From assembly GCF_006094695.1 (NCBI RefSeq), contig NZ_CP035103.1:2418001-2482000 (forward strand): a DNA stretch of 64,000 nt, in the 5' to 3' direction. The notes below the pieces were generated by a model that was not told where the DNA came from, made no database searches, and saw only the letters and a list, made by a program, of their open reading frames with translations. Each line of letters begins with the position of its first letter. Position 1 is the first letter of the stretch. Made by a program: the position numbers and the translations under genes. The DNA is from Kocuria rosea. Its GTDB lineage: Bacteria > Actinomycetota > Actinomycetes > Actinomycetales > Micrococcaceae. Shown one piece after another: positions 59,517 through 64,000 of the stretch.

Positions 59517-61472
59517 TCACGAACCGCTCGGCGGGCGCAGCACGCCCTCGAGGGCCTCCAGCACGGAGGCGTCCTCGATCGTCGAGGGCACGGTGTAGTC
59601 CTCGCCGTCGGCCATCTGCCGCATGGTCTTGCGCAGGATCTTCCCCGAGCGGGTCTTGGGGAGCCCCTCCACCACGGCCACGTCCTTGAAGTCCGCCACC
59701 GCCCCGATCTGCCGGCGCACGAGCGCCACGAGCTCCTCCCGGAGCTGCTCCGGCGGGACGTCGGCACCGGTCTTGAGCACCACGTACCCGGACGGCCGCT
59801 GGCCCTTCAGCGGGTCCCCCACCCCGATCACGGCGCACTCGGCCACCGCCGGGTGGGAGGCGAGGACCTGCTCCATGGCCCCGGTGGACAGGCGGTGCCC
59901 GGAGACGTTGATGACGTCGTCGGTGCGCCCCATGACGTAGACGTAGCCGTCCTCGTCCACGTGGCCGGAGTCGCCCGTGGCGTAGTAGCCGGGGAACGCG
60001 CTGAGGTAGGAGTCCACGAACCGCTGGTCGTCGCCCCACAGCGTGGGGAGCGTGCCCGGCGGCAGCGGGAGGCGCAGGGCGATGTTGCCCTCCTCGCCGG
60101 TCTCCACCGGCCGGCCCAGCGGGTCCAGGATCTCCACCCGGTAGCCCGGCACCGGCACGGACGGCGAGCCGGCCTTCAGGGGCAGCCGCTCGATCCCGAA
60201 GGGGTTGGCGCAGATGGCCCACCCCGTCTCCGTCTGCCACCAGTGGTCGACGACCGGGACGCCCAGCACCCGGGCGGCCCAGTGGTACGTCTCCGGGTCG
60301 AGCCGCTCCCCCGCCACGAACAGGGCCCGCAGGGAGCCGATGTCGTGCCGGCGCACCAGCTCGCCCTCGGGATCCGCCCGGCGGATGGCCCGCAGGGCCG
60401 TGGGCGCCGTGAACAGCACCTTGACGCCGTGGTCCTCGACGCGCTGCCAGAACGCCCCGGCGTCCGGGGTGCCCACGGGCTTGCCCTCGTAGAGCACGGT
60501 CGTGGCGCCGGCCAGGAGCGGGCCGTAGACGATGTAGGAGTGGCCCACCACCCAGCCGACGTCGGACGCGGTCCACATCACCTCGCCGGGGCCGACGTCG
60601 TAGATGTGGCGCATGGACCACGTCAGGGCCACGGCGTGCCCGCCGTTGTCGCGGACCACGCCCTTGGGGGTCCCGGTGGTCCCGGAGGTGTACAGGACGT
60701 AGAGCGGGTCGGTGGCCGCGACCGGGACGGGCGCCGCGGGCTCGGCGCCCTCGACGGCCTCCGCCCAGTCGAGCCACTCGACGGCCGGCTGCCCGCCGGC
60801 CCCGGCCCGGCCCCGGGCGTCCTCGAGCGTCGTCTCGAACCCCGGGCGCTCGTGCACCAGCACCGTCCCGGGGGCGTGCTCGGCGAGCCGCAGGGCCTCC
60901 TCGATGGCCGGGATGTACTCGATCCGCCGCCTCGGCTCCACCCCGCCGGTCGTGGTCACCACCACGACCGGCCGGGAGTCGTCGATGCGGGAGGCGAGCT
61001 CCTTCGGGGCGAACCCGCCGAAGACCACCGAGTGCACCGCGCCCAGCCGGGCGCAGGCGAGCATTGCCACGACGGCCTGCGGGATCATCGGGAGGTAGAC
61101 GAGCACCCGGTCGCCCTTGCCCACCCCCCGGGCGGCGAGCGCCCCGGCGAACAGGGCGACGTCGTCCCGCAGGCGCGCGTAGCTGAACCGCTCCTGGACC
61201 CCCAGCACCGCGGAGTCGTAGACGAGCGCGGTGCGCTCGCCGTGACCGGCCTCCACGTGCCGGTCGAGGGCGTTGTAGGAGGTGTTGAGCTCGCCGTCGG
61301 GGAACCAGCGGTAGAGCGGGGCTGCGGTGTCGTCGAGGGCGGTGGTGGGCTCGCGCACCCAGTCCACGGCGCGGGCGGCGTCGAGCCAGAACTCCTCCGG
61401 GTCCTGCACGCTGCGGCGGTAGACCTCCGCGTAGCCCTCGGCCGGCGGCGGTGTTCGGTGGTCGGTGCTCAT
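59517..61472 (-). CDS. prpE: Propionyl-CoA synthetase (PrpE-like)
   Basis: AMP-forming acyl-CoA synthetase for propionate (possibly also other short acids). The 651 residues begin YAEVYRRSVQDPEEFW, then VLYTSGTTGTPKGVVRDNGG (about 255-274), DHWWQTETGWAI, GYYATGDSGHVDEDG, and the C-terminal KTRSGKILRKTMR (catalytic Lys). DNGG and VDHWWQTETGW are typical of PrpE versus acetyl-CoA synthetase. The start is ATG 61472 with GGGAGGGA upstream. It is divergent from gntR-prpDB and shares their control region, consistent with propionate use. Confidence 0.9.
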   Translation of the reverse strand: MSTDHRTPPPAEGYAEVYRRSVQDPEEFWLDAARAVDWVREPTTALDDTAAPLYRWFPDGELNTSYNALDRHVEAGHGERTALVYDSAVLGVQERFSYARLRDDVALFAGALAARGVGKGDRVLVYLPMIPQAVVAMLACARLGAVHSVVFGGFAPKELASRIDDSRPVVVVTTTGGVEPRRRIEYIPAIEEALRLAEHAPGTVLVHERPGFETTLEDARGRAGAGGQPAVEWLDWAEAVEGAEPAAPVPVAATDPLYVLYTSGTTGTPKGVVRDNGGHAVALTWSMRHIYDVGPGEVMWTASDVGWVVGHSYIVYGPLLAGATTVLYEGKPVGTPDAGAFWQRVEDHGVKVLFTAPTALRAIRRADPEGELVRRHDIGSLRALFVAGERLDPETYHWAARVLGVPVVDHWWQTETGWAICANPFGIERLPLKAGSPSVPVPGYRVEILDPLGRPVETGEEGNIALRLPLPPGTLPTLWGDDQRFVDSYLSAFPGYYATGDSGHVDEDGYVYVMGRTDDVINVSGHRLSTGAMEQVLASHPAVAECAVIGVGDPLKGQRPSGYVVLKTGADVPPEQLREELVALVRRQIGAVADFKDVAVVEGLPKTRSGKILRKTMRQMADGEDYTVPSTIEDASVLEALEGVLRPPSGS

Positions 61473-61540
61473 GGGTCCCTCCCAGGGGTTGCGGTCCTGC
61501 CGGACACCCTAGTGGTGCAGGTCACACACGACAAGACCTC

Positions 61541-61548
61541 TGTATACA
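61541..61548. promoter_or_regulatory. Palindromic operator 1 for the GntR regulator
   Basis: TGTATACA, inside CTCTGTATACACAGA, 69 bp before the prpE start. An identical core is at 61604-61611. GntR/FadR-type proteins bind short palindromes with a T-G-T/A-C-A edge. Confidence 0.55.
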
Positions 61549-61603
61549 CAGATGCACGATCGAGCCGATCCGGACCAAATCCCTCGTCAACTGCACCGAA
61601 CTG

Positions 61604-61611
61604 TGTATACA
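61604..61611. promoter_or_regulatory. Palindromic operator 2 for the GntR regulator
   Basis: TGTATACA, in AACTGTGTATACAATGC, 81 bp before the gntR start and exactly 63 bp from operator 1. It contains TATACA(AT), which can also serve as a -10 element towards gntR-prpDB, so binding would block it. Confidence 0.55.
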
Positions 61612-61623
61612 ATGCTCGTGCAT

Positions 61624-61639
61624 TGTGATGCCTGTCACC
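61624..61639. promoter_or_regulatory. Crp/GlxR-like site before gntR-prpDB
   Basis: TGTGA-TGCCTG-TCACC, one mismatch in ten from the palindrome consensus, 52 bp before the gntR start. A second, poorer match (AGTGG-N6-TCACA) lies at 61511-61526 on the prpE side. Confidence 0.5.
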
Positions 61640-61691
61640 CAGAGTCCGCGGCGCACTCCCCGTCGCGGGCGACAAGAGCGAGGAGGGAGCC

Positions 61692-62369
61692 GTGCGAGCC
61701 AGCGACCGCGCCTACGAGGCCCTGCGCGAGGACATCGTCGAATGGCGGCTGCTCCCGGGCCAGGTGCTCGGCGAGGTCGAGCAGTCGGAGCGCTTCGGCA
61801 TCTCGCGCACGCCGATCCGCGAGGCCCTCAGCCGGCTCACCGCCGACGGTCTCGCGGAGGCGCACCGGGGCCGCGGCGTCGTGGTCTCCCAGGTCTCCCT
61901 CGAGGACGTCCGCGCCCTGTTCGAGCTGCGGGAGGCCCTCGACTGCCGGGCGGCCCGGCTGGCCGCCCGGCGCCGCGACCCCGTCGCGTTCCAGGAGCTG
62001 GCCGCCGAGCTCGAGGCGGTCGTGGCCCAGCTCCACGGGCCGGGCACGGACCGGGCCGGGTACTACGACCTCGTGGAGCGCATGGACCGCGCCATCGACG
62101 AGGCCACGGCCAATCCGTACCTCACCGCGGCCCAGCGCTCCCTGCGCCTGCACCTGGCCCGGGTGCGCAAGCTCTCCCGCACCAACCCCGACCGGCTCGC
62201 GCGCGCCGCCGCCGAGCACGCCCAGATCGCCCGCGCCGTCGCGGAGGGCTCCGAGGAGCTCGCCGAGGCGGCGACCCGTGTGCACCTGGCCAACTCGCTG
62301 CAGGCCGTCCTGACCACCCCTGTCCGGGAGTGGGTCCAGCCCGCTCCCCCGCTCGAGGCCGCCGGCTGA
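61692..62369 (+). CDS. GntR-family regulator, FadR/FCD subfamily
   Basis: Probable repressor of the propionate genes. The 225 residues have an N-terminal winged helix (about 1-70: [44 protein letters not shown]) and an all-helical FCD ligand-binding domain (about 78-215; [29 protein letters not shown]). The start is GTG 61692 with AGGAGGGAG upstream. Placement between prpE and prpDB, with two palindromes in the divergent region, suggests it senses a methylcitrate-cycle intermediate. In corynebacteria PrpR is a different family, so this is not a simple orthologue. Confidence 0.88.
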   Translation: MRASDRAYEALREDIVEWRLLPGQVLGEVEQSERFGISRTPIREALSRLTADGLAEAHRGRGVVVSQVSLEDVRALFELREALDCRAARLAARRRDPVAFQELAAELEAVVAQLHGPGTDRAGYYDLVERMDRAIDEATANPYLTAAQRSLRLHLARVRKLSRTNPDRLARAAAEHAQIARAVAEGSEELAEAATRVHLANSLQAVLTTPVREWVQPAPPLEAAG

Positions 62370-62427
62370 GCGCGGACACCCCTTCGACCGCCGCCGGCGG
62401 TCGTCCGTCCCCACGAGAGGAACTCCC

Positions 62428-63948
62428 ATGACCGTTCTCCATTCCGTGCGCGTCCACCCGTCCAAGGACAACCTGCCCCGCGAGGAGCAGCTGGCCTGGA
62501 AGATGGCCGAGGTCGCCGCCGACCCGGTCGAGGTCACCCCAGAGGTGACGGAGATGGTGATCAACCGGGTCCTGGACAACGCCTCGGTCGCGATCGCCTC
62601 CCTCAACCGCGACCCGATCGTCTCCGCCCGGGACCAGGCCCTGGCCCACGCGCCCACCCCGGGCGGCACGGGCTCGGGCCTCTACGGCGTGGACACCGCC
62701 ACCCGCAAGGTCTCCCCCGAGTGGGCGGCGTGGGCCAACGGCGTGGCCGTGCGCGAGCTCGACTACCACGACACGTTCCTGGCCGCCGAGTACTCCCACC
62801 CCGGCGACAACATCCCCCCGATCCTGGCCGTGGCCCAGCACGTGGGGGCCACCGGCCACGACCTGGTCCGCGGCATTGCCACCGGCTACGAGCTGCAGGT
62901 GGACCTCGTGAAGGCGATCTGCCTGCACGCCCACAAGATCGACCACGTCGCCCACCTCGGCCCCTCCGCGGCCGCCGGGATCGGCACCCTGCTCGGCCTG
63001 CCCGTGGAGACGGTCTTCCACGCCATCGGCCAGGGCCTGCACACCACCACCGCCACCCGCCAGTCCCGCAAGGGCGAGATCTCCACCTGGAAGGCCCACG
63101 CCCCGGCCTTCGCCGGGAAGATGGCCGTGGAGGCCGTGGACCGCGCCATGCGCGGGCAGACCTCCCCCACCCCCATCTACGAGGGCGAGGACGGGGTCAT
63201 CGCCTGGCTGCTGGACGGCCCGGGTGCGGCCTACGAGGTCCCGCTGCCGGCCCCGGGCGAGGCCAAGGCCGCGATCCTGGACACCTACACCAAGGAGCAC
63301 TCGGCGGAGTACCAGGCGCAGGCCTGGATCGACCTGGCCCGCAAGCTGCACCGCGAGCACCCCGAGGCAAAGGACCCCGACAACGTGACCTCGGTGGTGA
63401 TCCGCACCAGCCACCACACCCACTACGTCATCGGCTCCGGGGCCAACGACCCGCAGAAGTACGACCCCACCGCATCGCGGGAGACCCTCGACCACTCGAT
63501 CCCCTACATCTTCACCGTGGCCCTGCAGGACGGCACCTGGCACCACGTGGACTCCTACGCCCCGGAGCGCGCCGGACGCCCGGACACCGTCGAGCTGTGG
63601 CAGAAGGTGACCACCGCCGAGGACCCCGAGTGGACCCGCCGCTACCACTCCCTGGACATCAGCGAGAAGGCCTTCGGCGGGTCGGTGGAGATCACCCTCA
63701 CCGACGGCACCGTGATCACCGACGAGATCGCCGTGGCCGACGCCCACCCGCTGGGCGCCCGCCCGTTCGCCCGCGAGCAGTACGTCACCAAGCTGCGGAC
63801 GCTGGCCGCCGGGATCGTCGCCGACGACGAGCTGGACCGGTTCATCGCCGCCGCCGAGAACCTCCCGGCCCTGGGCGCCGGCGAGCTCGACGCCCTCAAC
63901 GTCACCGCCTCGCATCCCCTGCGCACCGGCACGAAGGGAATCTTCTAA
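62428..63948 (+). CDS. prpD: 2-methylcitrate dehydratase
   Basis: Dehydrates 2-methylcitrate in propionate breakdown. The 506 residues belong to the MmgE/PrpD family: [68 protein letters not shown] (landmarks, about 112-135), [23 protein letters not shown], and [23 protein letters not shown] (about 212-235). The start is ATG 62428 with GAGAGGA upstream. Only a 58-bp gap separates it from gntR, so one operon gntR-prpD-prpB is likely. Its codon use is stricter (almost all C/G third positions) than that of gntR, suggesting high expression. Confidence 0.95.
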   Translation: MTVLHSVRVHPSKDNLPREEQLAWKMAEVAADPVEVTPEVTEMVINRVLDNASVAIASLNRDPIVSARDQALAHAPTPGGTGSGLYGVDTATRKVSPEWAAWANGVAVRELDYHDTFLAAEYSHPGDNIPPILAVAQHVGATGHDLVRGIATGYELQVDLVKAICLHAHKIDHVAHLGPSAAAGIGTLLGLPVETVFHAIGQGLHTTTATRQSRKGEISTWKAHAPAFAGKMAVEAVDRAMRGQTSPTPIYEGEDGVIAWLLDGPGAAYEVPLPAPGEAKAAILDTYTKEHSAEYQAQAWIDLARKLHREHPEAKDPDNVTSVVIRTSHHTHYVIGSGANDPQKYDPTASRETLDHSIPYIFTVALQDGTWHHVDSYAPERAGRPDTVELWQKVTTAEDPEWTRRYHSLDISEKAFGGSVEITLTDGTVITDEIAVADAHPLGARPFAREQYVTKLRTLAAGIVADDELDRFIAAAENLPALGAGELDALNVTASHPLRTGTKGIF

Positions 63949-63951
63949 GCC

Positions 63952-64000
63952 ATGCTGTTCTCCACCACCACCCCCGAGGCCAAGCGGATCGCCCTGCGCG
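63952..64000 (+). CDS. prpB: Methylisocitrate lyase, N-terminal fragment (runs off the right edge)
   Basis: Only 16 codons are visible: MLFSTTTPEAKRIALR, the usual start of actinobacterial PrpB (2-methylisocitrate lyase, isocitrate-lyase superfamily), which cleaves methylisocitrate to pyruvate and succinate. It starts 3 bp after the prpD stop. The name rests on this short start plus operon position; the rest lies outside. Confidence 0.7.
   Translation, partial: MLFSTTTPEAKRIALR

Noticed and set aside
61511-61526. Second Crp/GlxR-like site near prpE (AGTGG-N6-TCACA)
   Set aside because: Only one half matches well; I do not count it among the four sites.

Overview
This window reads as chromosomal DNA of a high-G+C actinobacterium. 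Nearly every gene is housekeeping, the coding density is high, and the codons are strongly G/C-ending. Actinobacterial markers are DivIVA/Wag31 with SepF but no FtsA beside ftsZ, GarA with its ETTS phosphosite, mycothione reductase, a PknL-type kinase, class II DAHP synthase, and gene order like Mycobacterium tuberculosis over long stretches. MurE carries DDPH where diaminopimelate-adding enzymes have DNPR. That fits an L-lysine peptidoglycan, and my best guess is the family Micrococcaceae (for example Kocuria or a relative). The genus is inference; no 16S rRNA gene is present.

Layout. 1-3 kb (minus): start of dnaE, an RluD-type pseudouridine synthase, lspA. 3.2-23.6 kb (minus): one division and cell-wall (dcw) block, transcribed mraZ-rsmH-ftsL-ftsI-murE-murF-mraY-murD-ftsW-murG-murC-ftsQ-ftsZ-yfiH-yggS-sepF-yggT-divIVA. 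Many junctions are 1-4 bp stop/start overlaps. 24-38 kb: DUF3040 membrane protein, dinB, polyprenyl synthase, an Rv2175c-like DNA-binding protein, a LysM transglycosylase, a PASTA kinase, aroG, plsC, an esterase with a small membrane protein, fadD15-like and mtr. 38-48 kb: pyc, an orphan ParA-like ATPase, then the Rv1830-Rv1826-like set (MerR, bifunctional nuclease family, FtsR-type MerR, GarA, GcvH), adenine deaminase, a ribokinase-family gene and tRNA-Pro(GGG). 48-55 kb (minus): der, cmk, tyrA, rluB-like, scpB, scpA, parA. 55.5-64 kb: dctA with a divergent CitA/CitB-type two-component system, prpE, and a divergent gntR-prpD-prpB operon cut by the right edge.

How the genes work together. The left half makes peptidoglycan precursors and the divisome/polar-growth machinery, with the kinase, GarA and FtsR as likely growth-state controls. 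The right end forms a C3/C4 carbon module: dicarboxylate uptake, propionate activation, the methylcitrate cycle and pyruvate carboxylase.

What stands out is regulatory. Four intergenic sites have the Crp/GlxR form GTGA-N6-TCAC, at pyc, dctA, gntR-prp and fadD. A pair of identical 8-bp palindromes lies exactly 63 bp apart between prpE and gntR. A three-repeat MraZ box overlaps the mraZ promoter. Three genes (dnaE, pknL, mtr) look leaderless. I found no CRISPR array, prophage, insertion sequence or defence island, and no convincing undescribed multi-gene system.
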